From Hypomesus transpacificus (Eukaryota > Chordata > Actinopteri > Osmeriformes > Osmeridae), in NCBI RefSeq assembly GCF_021917145.1, contig NW_025813738.1:62001-126000 (forward strand): DNA of 64,000 bases, in the 5' to 3' direction. Below, in pieces: positions 35,395 to 46,539 of this stretch; within the stretch, counting starts at the first letter, position 1; every line of letters starts with the position of its first letter. Under the pieces are notes generated by a model, which saw only the letters and a list, made by a program, of their open reading frames with translations, was not told the DNA's origin and ran no database searches. The translations under genes were made by a program, and so were the position numbers.

Positions 35395-36765
35395 AAAGCC
35401 TTCCTTTTTTTTGTGCATAGTGACAATACAGAAACACAAAGAACAGCATACATTATATTGGTACATCAGTACACTAAAACACACAGAGAAACAACTACAG
35501 ATCAGATGACTGGTTTGGTAAACAACTGTGACCCACCTTTTGCACCACGACCATGTGGAGGAGACATAAAAGTGTACCTTACAGACATGGAAGGATGGCT
35601 GTCCTTGTAGCCATTCTTGTTTGTGGAGGAAATACTTGGCTTGCAGAGTAAAAAGGTTTTCAACAAATTCCAAAGTCTGGTTCACAGGGTTCTCATATTA
35701 AAAGAGAAAATGCTTTGCAGTAACAATACGATGATTCAAAAAGATAATAATGTAAGTTGTTAAGAAACGTTGGTCTTATCACATTCAAAAAAGAGATGCA
35801 ACATTGTTTCATCTGTGTCGTCACAAAAGGAACAAGCAGAGCTTATGTCAGTATAGGCTATTTTGCTATGTTGACATTCACTGGATATATTTTATGTCGA
35901 ATTGTGAAGTGAACCCCCTTCACCTTATTTGTGGTACAGTTAGGTAACATCCAAGCTTTTTACGAGTCCTGAACCAAAGATCCCCAGTAGAATTTCCTAC
36001 TAGGTGGTATTCTTTTTAGGAATTGAAAGATCTGGCGAATATGTTTATTATCAAACTGTCTATCAAATCAATCCCATTCAAAAGTAATATATGTTGTGTT
36101 GCATTGTCCATACCCAAAGAAAGGTGACATTTGATAAATTGGACAAACCCCTTAGGCCGGGATAGCTTTAGTGAGTGAGTTAAATTTCCCAAATGGGACT
36201 GGGAGGCCATGACGTGACAGAAATTGTTCATACGTCAGTATGGTGCCAGATCTATCAAACAAAGAAATTATATTATGAAGGCCATTCTTAAACCATCTAA
36301 AGAAAAACAGGCCTATTATCGGCCTCCTCTAACCATGTGGCCCTATATCTTATAAAGGCCCCTTTAGCTAAATCCAAGTACAACTCGTCAAGTTGCAAGC
36401 TGATGTTTTTAATTTCTACCTTTTCTTCATCAGTAATATTCTCCTTAGACAACTCTATTCAACTTTATTATTTTAAGGAACTGTCTCTAATTGATTTATA
36501 GTGGTTTTAATAATTGTACACCCCTTAATGGCAATATATCTTGTTTTGTGTTTAAAGAACTCCCATTTTTGTTTACATCCCTCACCTAAGTCTGAGAATA
36601 ATTCAGTTATCAAATATTTAACAATATTGTTACAGTTTTCATATTTTAGTAAGTTATTATTCATCTTCCAATAACCTCGTAATAGTGGAGTGTCCTTCTG
36701 TCTGCCCAGTTGAATTGTTATCAACTTATGATCAGATAGTGGTGCGAATTAATGTAAGACTTCCT
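35395..36765 (-). mobile_element. Decayed LINE (L1/Tx1-like) ORF2 fragment, minus strand
   Basis: Minus-strand frames broken by stops and shifts read like the C-terminal part of a fish non-LTR reverse-transcriptase ORF2. GYWKMNNNLLKYENC and KWEFFKHKTRYIAIK are at 36,500-36,720, LVRL-type residues in the middle, and NQTLEFVENLFTLQAKYFLH at 35,600-35,690. The 3' end points toward VSIG10. No intact frame remains, so it cannot encode active machinery. Assigned from remembered family patterns; the family needs a repeat search. Confidence 0.65.
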
Positions 36766-37308
36766 ATGCAAAATGCATAGTGTATTGGGAAATCCCCAAA
36801 AGATTAATTCTTGATTTAAGTTTTATGTTTTTGTTTGAGCGGGTGAAGTTCATTAGATCAGGGTTTACAAAAAACGCCACATGTTTACCAGAGAAAGGGC
36901 AGAACACGGGGACAAAACATCACAAACCTTTATTCTCAGGTCAAGGGACGTCAGAACAGAGAACGTACTGCAATAGAAAACAAGAGCACGTGCGTCAAGG
37001 GAGCCAATTGGAACGACTTTTAGGGTTAGACGTCTTTTCCAGGAAACCAGCAGCATTTTTCGCATTTGACATATTTTCCATCGTAACATACGAATGTAAC
37101 CTCAATTCGGGTTCAGTCTTGTAAGTGGTAGGGGGATGCTCTCGCTTTCTTCTATTGTATAAAGATATACAGTCAAAACGACTTGTTTTTTTTCGTAGCA
37201 TAGAAGGCTTATCCTCTTCGGAGCAACTCCTTACTCGGATCGAACAGTAAGAAGTAGGAAGTGAACCGTACTAATAAAGAATGTAATAAACTGCTGTCAA
37301 CAGCAATA
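36766..37308 (+). promoter_or_regulatory. WSB2: WSB2 upstream region
   Basis: The region between the LINE remnant and the WSB2 start. AT-rich, with no recognised exon, TATA box or clear CpG island. The last 100 bp before the ATG are probably 5' UTR. Boundaries are set only by neighbours. Confidence 0.4.
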
Positions 37309-40300
37309 ATGTGTTCGTCGGAGGAAAAGATTGAGCAACGTCCTACATGTAAGTCACATTTTCATGTTGAAATGGTTTGAATTCTATTAAAGGCCAACAT
37401 TAGAAATCTAACGATCTAGTGTATTTGTATGGTAAACCATGGTGTATGGGGAAACGCATTTTTTGCTGTCCTCAAATGCTCAACTCCTGTTTCACGTTAA
37501 TGGCGCGTTTTCATCCTCTTTTAATCCAATCCCATCACACTTTAAATTTAATCGTTTCCTAATTTTCCTCTCCCCGCAGCGCCAGAAGAGTTGTTAATGG
37601 AGCTAAGGTCAGCGCATGCACCATCCCTGAACGGGCGTGCGGGCTGCGAGACGTGGAGCGTTGACTTCTCCCCAGACGGCGAGTGGTTTGCCTGGTCTAT
37701 GGGACACGGCATCGTATGGCTGGTTGCGTGGCCCATTGACGCCGGGTATGTAGACTATTTATGAACAAATATATGCCAAATACATACAGTACATTACGTT
37801 TCTGAGCATTGCTACGTGTCCTAATTGGAATGTCAATGGACGTCGTATTTCAGCAAAAAAGGCCAGGACAGACCAGACAAAAAAATCACCTGTGGCCAAA
37901 CAGTTTGGGGGCTCGCCTTTGGACCACGCCCACCCAGGGCGGCGTCATCAAAGGCTAATGCAGTGCCCAATGAGAGGCCGTCCAGCCTGCTCCTGGCCAC
38001 AGGTTTGGATAACGGGGTGATCATGATTTGGAGCGTTGCAACTGGTAAGATGCAGTTATGTAATTGAGAACGCTGATGATAATAAATAGAACATCCATAC
38101 TGCGTGAGTACGTGAATACAAAAAATATTGTATTAAGTCTTGGGTTTCGTTTCCAGGTCGCCATCTCTATGACCTCAAAGGCCATGATGGCATAGCCAGA
38201 GAGCTGGTGTTCCCTCCCAACGGAAAGCTGACCCTAATTTCTTCCTCACGAGACAAAACCCTAAGGATATGGGATCTAAACCACAAAGGTTATTCATCGC
38301 TCTGTCCTTTTATATTTTACGCTATGAGGCATGGATAATATTGACGTTTTTCGGCAAATCAAGTCTGTCATCGCCAACGCTTGACAAATGAGTGTGTTTC
38401 TCCTGGTGCATCCTGGGTGGGTTGAGCTCAGTGGTAGCAAGAAGTTGCAGGTTAAAATCCCCCCCATCCCCGGTACATTGCTTCAGTTCAAAGCTCATGC
38501 AAAGTAAACCCATTTTGACTACATCGTCACCTAGAAATGCTCTTCTCCTCCTCGTCACTCAGGTAAGAAGGCCCACGTCCTCTCTGGACACAAAGACTGG
38601 ATCAGCAGCTGCTGTGTGTCACCTGACTGCAGCATGATCGCATCCGTCGGCAGGTTTGACAGGGTAAGCCGCATGCCTGGACACGCCAGCAATCAGTGTG
38701 AACCAGAGCCGCTCTTAACGTTCTCCCCCCCCCCCCCCCCCCCCCCCAGATGGTGTGCCTGTGGAGCCTCAGGTCCTACACTTTCATCAGGACTCTCAGT
38801 GTCTTCTTCAAGACCTTCTTCCTGCTCGTGTCGTGCGACTTCTCCCCGGACGGGGCGCTGCTCGCCACCGCGGCCTTCGGAGGCGCCAGCTGGTGGATCG
38901 ACCTGTGGGACCCCTACACCGGAGAGAAGCTGGCCTCGCTGGTGTACGCGCAGCGCACACCGCGCAGTCCTACTGCGGGACAACACTACACTGTAGCACT
39001 AACAACACCGCACTGTCCTACTGTGGGACAACACTACACTGTAACACTAACAACACTGCAGTCGTACTGTGGAACAACACTACACTGTAACACTAACAAC
39101 ACCGCACTGTCCTACTGTGGGACAACACTACACTGTAACACTAACAACACTGCAGTCGTACTGTGGAACAACACTACACTGTAACACTAACAACACCGCA
39201 CTGTTCGACTGTTGAACAACACTCCACTGTAACACTACACTGTAACACTACACTGTAACACTAACAACACTGCGTCCTCACAGTGCAGTCACACTGTCGT
39301 TTACCTCCACCGTAATACGGCGACGGTAGCCACGTCACGGTTTAACCTCCAGCGCTAAGCTAGCTCCCGCTCGTGTTTGTCCGCAGGGACGACTGCATCC
39401 ACGGGCAGAACCAGATCTCCGCTCTGCAGTTTTCCCCCGACGGCCTGCACCTGGCTGTCGTCACCGACAGGTGAGACGTCCGCCTGCCTGGCACCTTGTT
39501 GACGGTGGGGAGTCAGGTGGCTGAGCGGTGAGGGAGTCGGGCTAGTAATCTGAAGGTCGCCAGTTCGATTCCCGGCCGTGTCAAATGACGTTGTGTCCTT
39601 GGGCACGGCACGTCACCCTACTTGCCTCGGGGGGAATGTCCCTGTGCTTACTGTAAGTCGCTCTGGATAAGAGCGTCTGCTAAATGACTAAATGTAAATG
39701 TAGACGTCGGGGCCCCTCCGCCCAGGAGCGTTCAGCGCCGTGTCCCTGTTGACTGGCCGCTCTTCTGGTTTCAGGGCGGTGTGCGTCTGGGAGCTGGGCC
39801 AGGAGGACATGCTGCTGAACACCAAGGGGCAACACGCCACCAACGGACTGTGCTGCAGCTTCCACCCACAAGGAGGGGTCGTCGCCATGGGGTAAATGTT
39901 GTCTTGGATTGCGTCCCTCCTCCGTAGGATGAGTCTCCAGAATGCATCCAGCGATATTGTAGTCTGTGAGGTCGTTGTTGGTCTGTCGTAGTTTGGACAG
40001 GTCGAACTTGTGCTCCGTCTTTGCAGCTTTTACAAGTACATCCTCCTCAGAGCAAGGTTTCTGCCCAACCTTTTATCCAACCCTCATTGTGACTAACCGG
40101 ATTTATCTTAGAACCATTTCATTAATGTAACCTGAAACCTAAATGGTTCCTAAACCTAAGATAAATCCGGTTTGTCACAATGAGGCTAGCTCTCCAGGAT
40201 TAAAGTTGCAGCCCCATTGAAGAGAATCCAAAAAGTATGTTTTTTACTCTCAGAGAGCACCTACTGGACACCTACTGGTCTTCTGTAAAGGGAACCCTCA

Positions 40301-40515
40301 CAAGCCTGTGTTGTTACAGGACCCGGGATGGCCACGTGAGGTTCTGGAAGGTTCCGCTCAAAGTACCCAGCCTGGTCCATCTCTGCCGCTCTGCCCTGCG
40401 CCTCTCCATCTCTACACAGCAGGTACAGGCACTGCCCATTCCACGCAGGATCCTCGATTACCTCACCTACCGGAACATTCCCAACGTCTTCAACGAGCCC
40501 ATCTGGGACTCCTGA
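37309..40515 (+). CDS. WSB2: WSB2, WD repeat and SOCS box-containing protein 2
   Basis: Substrate-recognition subunit for a Cullin-5/Elongin BC ubiquitin ligase. Exons: 37309-37348, 37580-37745, 37854-38044, 38157-38288, 38563-38663, 38750-38943, 39387-39470, 39775-39891, 40320-40515. Total 1,221 nt, 406 residues (human 404). WD40 signatures: ETWSVDFSPDGEWFAWSMGH, LLLATGLDNGVIMIW, SSSRDKTLRIWDLN, SCDFSPDGALLATAAF, NGLCCSFHPQGG and TRDGHVRFW. The C-terminal SOCS box (SLVHLCRSALRL, then a Cul5-type LPIP) is intact. Odd points: exon 6 lacks the usual GH of its blade and has a hydrophobic run (SVFFKTFFLL). The exon 6 donor at 38,944 was chosen because it restores phase with exon 7. The C-terminus runs 11 residues past the family's YLTYR ending. 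WSB1 is excluded by fit and synteny. Confidence 0.93.
38985..39290. repeat. 47-bp minisatellite in WSB2 intron 6
   Basis: About five to six copies of a 47-bp unit containing CACTGTAACACTAACAACAC and TACTGTGG(G/A)ACAACACTA. Two half-variants (CCGCACTGTCC and TGCAGTCGTAC) alternate, giving a 94-bp higher-order period. It starts about 40 bp after the exon 6 donor. Confidence 0.85.
39508..39702 (+). mobile_element. tRNA-derived SINE, copy 2 (WSB2 intron 7)
   Basis: Same element as at 13,477, with a better-preserved B box (GTTCGATTCC) and A-box-like TGGCTGAGCGG. The tail GGATAAGAGCGTCTGCTAAA ends at ATGTAAATGTA, about 70 bp before exon 8. Low divergence from copy 1 suggests fairly recent activity. 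Confidence 0.87.
40082..40185. repeat. Inverted repeat (hairpin) in WSB2 intron 8
   Basis: The left arm 40,082-40,119 and the right arm 40,141-40,185 are near-perfect reverse complements (CCTCATTGTGAC paired with GTCACAATGAGG, ATAAATCCGG paired with CCGGATTTAT) around a loop of about 20 bp. It could be a MITE or a structured intron element. Confidence 0.8.
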
Positions 40516-40800
40516 GCAGGAAGAACCTGTATTCTCGAGAGGCAGACGTTGCCCAGGCTAGTCGGATGTGTACATTTTGTGATTTATTATGTTTTAATTG
40601 TCAGGGAGGAGTCTCTAATGATGTGACTTAACAGGGTCAGGCGTGAGAATGTAAAGCTGGATTTCTGCACTGCTATTGATTGTATTTCAGAGAATTCTAT
40701 TTTTTGTTTGAGATTTTATATGTTCAGATTTTATATTTATTGTGTAAATCTAACTACAGAGTATCTAGTAAAACTACAGAGATTATAGGACCAAAAAAAG

Positions 40801-40806
40801 AATAAA
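40801..40806 (+). terminator. WSB2: WSB2 polyadenylation signal AATAAA
   Basis: A canonical AATAAA about 286 bases after the WSB2 stop, followed by a GT-rich element (TTGTGTGCGTGG). The 3' UTR is therefore about 40,516-40,825. Confidence 0.8.
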
Positions 40807-40889
40807 GTTATTTATAATATTGTGTGCGTGGTAGACGTGTGCATCTGTGTTGTAATGAACCACAAAATACTGGCCTACCAAAACAATAT

Positions 40890-40895
40890 TTTATT
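40890..40895 (-). terminator. RFC5: RFC5 polyadenylation signal (AATAAA on the minus strand)
   Basis: TTTATT on the plus strand, AATAAA on the minus strand, about 430 bases after the RFC5 stop. Only about 85 bp separate it from the convergent WSB2 signal, so the two transcripts end almost back to back. Confidence 0.65.
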
Positions 40896-41322
40896 TCAAC
40901 ATAAATGTAAAAAACAAAAAGACCCAGACCCAGATCTGAAGAAGGGATATTCATATACATTTTTCTGTGTATCTCATCTTGTTTCTGTCCCTAAATTGTC
41001 AATCTGACGACTTCATGACACAGATTATCCCTCAACTACAGCGCCCCCTGTTGGGCAGCACCCTAACATCAACACATCTTTGAGCTAGGCAGCAGCTTTT
41101 CTAGAATCATCTCCAGAATACTTCTTATTCCCACCCCCACCCCCTTCCTCAGATGCAACATGCCTGAACATGTGCCCGTCTATACAGCTGTCAGCACTTA
41201 CGTCGCATTAGAACCGGTTTCCGATAGGAGTAAGGAAGGATGTGTTTGGAGGGAGTCAAGACTCCATGTCCCAGGATGCAGCGGAAGGCCCGCTGTTGTC
41301 CCCCTCCCGGGCAGCAGGGGTT

Positions 41323-44300
41323 CTAGTAGGCCTCGCTCACCACCAGGTCCCTGACCGCCTGGAAGGCAGCCACCAGGCTGCTGAGCTGGATCTTCTCACT
41401 GGTGCCCGAGGCTAGCCGGTACCTGAGGAGCACAGCAGGAGCACAGCTCAGGATGGATGATGGCTTTTTGAAGTTTCTTTGCCATTTTCTTTCTAAATTC
41501 ATTTTGTACAGCTACAGTCCATTGGGACGACTGGGTCTTGCTCCTCTTGAAAATCCCTTGTAGCCTATCCAACCCAAATAATAATCTAAACCTATGACAA
41601 ATACTGTTATGGCCAAACTTACATGAGCTACTATACGTATTAGCAGCACATTTTATAAAGTAAGAATTTGAAGGAAAAAAAAAAAAGAGTAATATTGAGA
41701 GCAACGTGTCGACACACACCTTTATAAACTATCTACAAAAACAATCAAGGATTTTATGTTTTCCCCTTAGATCTATAGGGATTGGAGGCCGAGGGACCCT
41801 CCATTGTCGTTAGTGTTTATGTTTAACTCCCTCGTTATGCCCACTTACTCAATGTCAGCCAGTTTGATCAGCAGGCCTATCCGGATGGCAGGGGGGAAGT
41901 CCACTGAAAGAAAACAAACTCACTCAATTATTAATGCTGCAACAAAACACAAATCCATCCAGAAAACATCAAGTCATGCAGCCCAATGAGATGTGTCACA
42001 GAGTGCTCTTCTACTGGGAATAAAACATTTCCAAAAAGAAGTGAAGTGGCATATATGACAGAAAGAAAACAAAAAAGATGCACATTAAAAACAAACGTGT
42101 CCGCATCTTTCTGCAGCCAAACTCGCGGGTAGCCAAGCCTGCCTCTCCCTCCCTCCCTCCCTCCCTCCAGCGCCCAGCTAACGATTCCCCCTACAATGAG
42201 AACACCGGTAGCCATGGCAACCACAAGGGGTCTCCCGGGAAACCGTAGCAGGAAAAACATGTCGAGTCAGTATTCAGATGGCTGCACCACCTCCAGAAAA
42301 CAGGCCTGTAGCCATAATGGAGGAGAGGAGTGGAAAGATGGAGGAGTGGAGGGGTCGAGGGCTGGAGGGAGAAAAGGGGTGTAGGAGGAGGAGGAGTGCG
42401 AGGGGTGGAGGAGTGGAGAGACGTGGGGGAGGAGTGGAGTGGATTGGGTGGAGAGATGGAGGAGTGGAAGGGTGTAGAGATGGTGGAGTGGACAACGGGA
42501 GTGGAGGAGGGGTGGAGGCGTGGAAGAGTGTGGAGGTAGAGAGGTCAAGTGGTAAAAGTGTCGTTTTAACAGGGGTGCAGGTGGAGTTCTGGTTCTGATG
42601 GTGAGAAGTAATGGTACTTCCTCCATTACCGAACGGACGCTGTCTCCCATGTCTGTGACTGTGCGTTACCAGCAGTCTGTCTGTTTCTGGGACAGTGGGA
42701 GACCAGCAGTCTGTGTGTTTCTGGGACAGTGGGAGACCAGCAGTCTGTGTGTTTCCGGGACAGTGGGAGACCAGCAGTCTGTGTGTTTCCGGGACAGTGG
42801 GAGACCAGCAGTCTGTGTGTTTCTGGGACAATGGGAGACCAGCAGTCTGTGTGTTTCTGGGACAGTGGGAGACCAGCAGTCTTTGTGTTTCTGGGACAGT
42901 GGGAGACCAGCAGTCTGTGTGTTTCTGGGACAGTGGGAGACCAGCACTGTCTGTTTCTGGGACAGTGGGACAGTGTGTATGTGTGCGTGACCAGCAGACT
43001 GTGTGTATGTGTGCGTGACCAGCAGACTGCGTGTGGAGCAGGTGACCAGGCAGCAGGTGGTGTACTCACCTCTGTGGACCAGCAGGTGAACCTCGGTCAG
43101 GATGTCCTGGAGGGCCAGACCTTTCAGAGTCTTCAGCTGGAGGATCTCTGAACAGGGAGCAGCTAAGGATGTCAATCCACGCCCCCGCTGTCGCCTCACC
43201 CGGCGACAGCATTTTCCTTCTTTCCTACTGTCCTTCCACCCACCCAACCATCCATCCATCTCCACTCTAGAGTCATCCTCATCATCTCGACCCTGGCTAG
43301 TCACCCCACTCCCAGGCTAGTCTGTGATGCCTCCAGGATGCCCCAGCAGGGGTCGAACCCAGCAGAGAGGATACGATTGTAGGCTGTGGTGAAGTCCTTG
43401 TTGAGGGCCCAGTCCAGGATATTGGCGATGTCCGAGGGGAGGGGGTGGCCGGTGCAAGTGTACACCGTGTCTCCACACACCTTCCCATAGGCCATATTGG
43501 TGCTCTGGGGGACGAATCAGAAGGCCAGGATCGTTAGGACGGTCCTTCTGACAACGAATGGTTATGTCTGTGATGGTTCATATTTCTGTTATCATCATGC
43601 TAGACGTTGAGCAGTACTTCCCCATAGCACAAAGGGAAAGTTGGATGAAAGGGGAAGAAATCGAAACGAGGAAGTGTTTGTTCGCAGGGTCTGTTTGGAA
43701 GTTTCCAGAAACAGAGTGACAGAGTTCCTGGTCCTACCTGCAGGATGTTCAGGGATCTCCTCATGTCCCCCGACGACAGCGACACCACCGCCTTCATACC
43801 GTCATCCGTGATGTCGATGCTGCACACATGTCACCGTGGACCCAAGGGCCAAACAGGGTTAAGCTACACATATATGTGTTTGTATGTGGTTATGCATGCG
43901 TTTGTAAGCAAGTCCTAACCCCAGACATTCACATGGGTTAATCCAATGAGTTCAGCAAAACTACCAACAGGTAATGGAGGACAGTAGACACACACACACC
44001 TCTCCTGCTGGATGACGTACTGGAGGCGAGGGATCATCTGTTCTTGGGACAGCGGGCCGAAGCGGAACCGGGTGCAGCGAGACTGCAGCGCTGGGATGAT
44101 CTTAGACAGGTAGTTACAGATCAGACAGAAACGCACGTTCTCCGTGAACTTCTCAATGACTGCGACCGGAGGGAGAGAGGTAAAGAGAGAGAGGTAGAGA
44201 AATATATATATATATATATACAGAGAGATTGAGGGAGAGAGCGAGAGAGAGAAAAGAGGAGAGGGAGAATGAAATGAGATAGAGGACGAGGAAGGGGAGA

Positions 44301-46539
44301 ACAGTAATTAACTCTGTGTAGGTAAGACATTGTTAACTTTCTCTTACAGTAGGTACTACAACAATCGACAGGTGCAATAACCATGTGATACTAAACACGT
44401 TGCAATGTAATAACCATGTGTCATAACCGTGTGGTAGTGTCTGATAACCATATAATCATGTGTTCATGGGCCATAACCACATGGGGGGTGATAACCCTGT
44501 AATCGTGGGCCATAACCACATGGGGGGGTGTGATAGCGGTGCATGGCTCCTCTCTGCCTCCTCTCCTTTCTCCCGTTGGCCGGGAGCGCTCTGCCACTCA
44601 GACGCAGCCAACAGGCCATCTGCTCAGCTGCCCATTTGGCGGCGAGCGCGCCCGCTCCGGACCAGCAGATGGTTACCTCGCCGCAATGCATTCTGGGCGT
44701 CCTGGGTCATGGCATCCGCCTCGTCCAGTATCACCAACTTGAAGCCCCTCCTGGGAATGGGAACACGCATCACTGAGCAGGCCAGGGCTGCAGTCTATTG
44801 ACCGTACACTGTAGGGAGGACTGCACTGTAGGGAGGACTACACTGTAGGGAGGACTACACTGTAGGGAGGACTGCACTGTAGGGAGGACTGCACTGTAGG
44901 GAGGACTGCACTGTAGGGAGGACTGCACTGCAGGGAGGACTACACTGTAGGGAGGACTACACTGTAGGGAGGACTACACTGTAGGGAGGACTGCACTGTA
45001 GGGAGGACTACACTGTAGGGAGGACTGCACTGTAGGGAGGACTACACTGTAGGGAGGACTACACTGTAGGGAGGACTACACTGTAGGGAGGACTACACTG
45101 TAGGGAGGACTGCACTGGCAACCCATGGCAACGTACTTAAAAAAAAAAAGGGAAGCTGAATAAACATGCAGTTTCAAAACTGTCGACCAACTAAGAATGT
45201 CCCGTCTAGTGCTCTTACGACTTACGAGTAGTTGCATTTGAGCAGTAAAACATGAGAGGTGTTTGTCAAAGGTATTTCACGGGCAACTGGGACACGCAAT
45301 ATGGTGTGGCGTACGTACTACGCGTTGGATCCGTTATTGTGTGTGGTCGGGGGCTCACTTGAATATGGTCCTGGTGCTGGCGAAGCTGAGGATGGGGCCT
45401 CGCACCACGTCGATCCCTCTGTCGTCGGACGCGTTCAGCTGGAGGGAGACCAGCATCGTGAACGCCTGCTCACCTTACCAGATGGCGTTACTTCTGTCAA
45501 CACCCCCGCCCCAGCCCCCTCCGGGAAACAATCGAGTTCCACTCAGCTCTATTGAACGTGAACGTGTCTCTGCTTACCTCCAGAACCATGGAGTTGAACT
45601 CCTTCTCCCTGTAGAGCTGCCTGGCACAGGCCAGGATGGTGGAGGTCTTGCCTGTCCCTGGAGGTCCGTAGAAGAGGAGGTGTGGAAGCTTCTCTTCACT
45701 AATGAACTTCTGGACTGGGGGGGGGGGGGGGCATGTTTAAATTCGAAGTTGTTCTATTGAGGGCAAGGTAGTTGTCAAAGGCTGTTTGGACTTAAATCAG
45801 TTGGTTGTCAAATATTTCAGCAATTTTAAACTACACTTGAGAAAAACTCGTCCTGAAACGGAGAATTATTCAAGCAGATGAATTATACACATATGTCCTG
45901 CACTTACTGGTGCTTAAAATGTCCTTGTGAGAGATCAAGTCATCGAGAGTTTGCGGTCTGTATTTCTCAACCCTGCAATGAGACAGTGACATCTTTACAG
46001 TGTTTTTAAATACCTGACAGATGTTGACAAACACAAAAAAATGCATTAAACAACCAGTCAACCCCTTTACTGTTACCTAAATGTCAACACAAAATGTTAA
46101 TAGCCAAGGAATTACAAGAAATAAGGACGCTTAACTAGCAAGCAAGGTATCAAGCTAAGATATCAAGCTAACGTACTAGAGAAAATATAGATATCGCTAC
46201 AGTACTACTAATACTGTCAGTAGCAGCCGTCCTCTTCTAAATTCCTAAATTGGAACATTTAACAGAATATGAACCGTAGGTAACTGTGTACATACAATTA
46301 AAACACCACAATGCTAGTATCTACAAACTTGATAAGGTCATGTGTAACATAAAAATATACTTAATATCCAATATTAGCTTATCAGTTTGGCCTATCCCCA
46401 CATCGTAACATAAGCCATCTATCTAGTATAGTTTACTAGGAAAACTTCGCTCTTGACACTGCTAAGCTAGCCTGGTTTGACCATCAACTCACCATGGCAA
46501 ATTTCTGGACTGCAATGGTGTTCTGCTTGTCGATGCCAT
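41323..46539 (-). CDS. RFC5: RFC5, replication factor C subunit 5
   Basis: AAA+ ATPase subunit of the clamp loaders that place PCNA (or 9-1-1) on DNA; nuclear. Eleven exons in transcript order: 46539-46493, 45972-45908, 45714-45578, 45438-45359, 44750-44677, 44159-44000, 43819-43738, 43504-43375, 43147-43070, 41903-41849, 41422-41323. Total 1,008 nt, 335 residues (human 340), all phases consistent. Key sites: VEKYRPQTLDDLISH, Walker A GPPGTGKT (exon 3), LNASDDRGID (exon 4), Walker B KLVILDEADAMT (exon 5), sensor region FCLICNYLSKIIPALQSRC with the SRC motif (exon 6), SSGDMRRSLNILQ (exon 7) and YTCTGHP (exon 8). The first Met gives MASTSRTPLQSRNLPW, with TGG split over intron 1 as expected. 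Introns 4 and 9 hold large minisatellites. Very confident. Confidence 0.97.
42100..42600. repeat. GGAG-rich low-complexity DNA in RFC5 intron 9
   Basis: Many GGAGTGGAG/GAGGTGGAG-type units on the plus strand. The reverse strand produces Ser/Pro/His frames (STPPPLH) that are artefacts. No exon is expected here, because the flanking RFC5 exons join in phase. Confidence 0.75.
42671..42960. repeat. 34-bp minisatellite, about 8 copies, in RFC5 intron 9
   Basis: The unit is CTGTGTGTTTCTGGGACAGT followed by GGGAGACCAGCAGT (34 bp), with single-base variants between copies. The period is not a multiple of three, yet all frames stay open through three-copy cycles, so it mimics a coding repeat on both strands. 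Confidence 0.92.
44805..45116. repeat. 17-bp minisatellite, about 18 copies, in RFC5 intron 4
   Basis: The unit is ACTGTAGGGAGGACTAC or ACTGTAGGGAGGACTGC (17 bp). One A/G position differs between copies and makes a readable variant code along the array. Almost no other variation, which suggests recent expansion or homogenisation. Confidence 0.93.

Noticed and set aside
42274-43304. Overlapping long frames on both strands in RFC5 intron 9
   Set aside because: They follow the 34-bp minisatellite and the GGAG-rich block. RFC5 exons on either side already join in phase.
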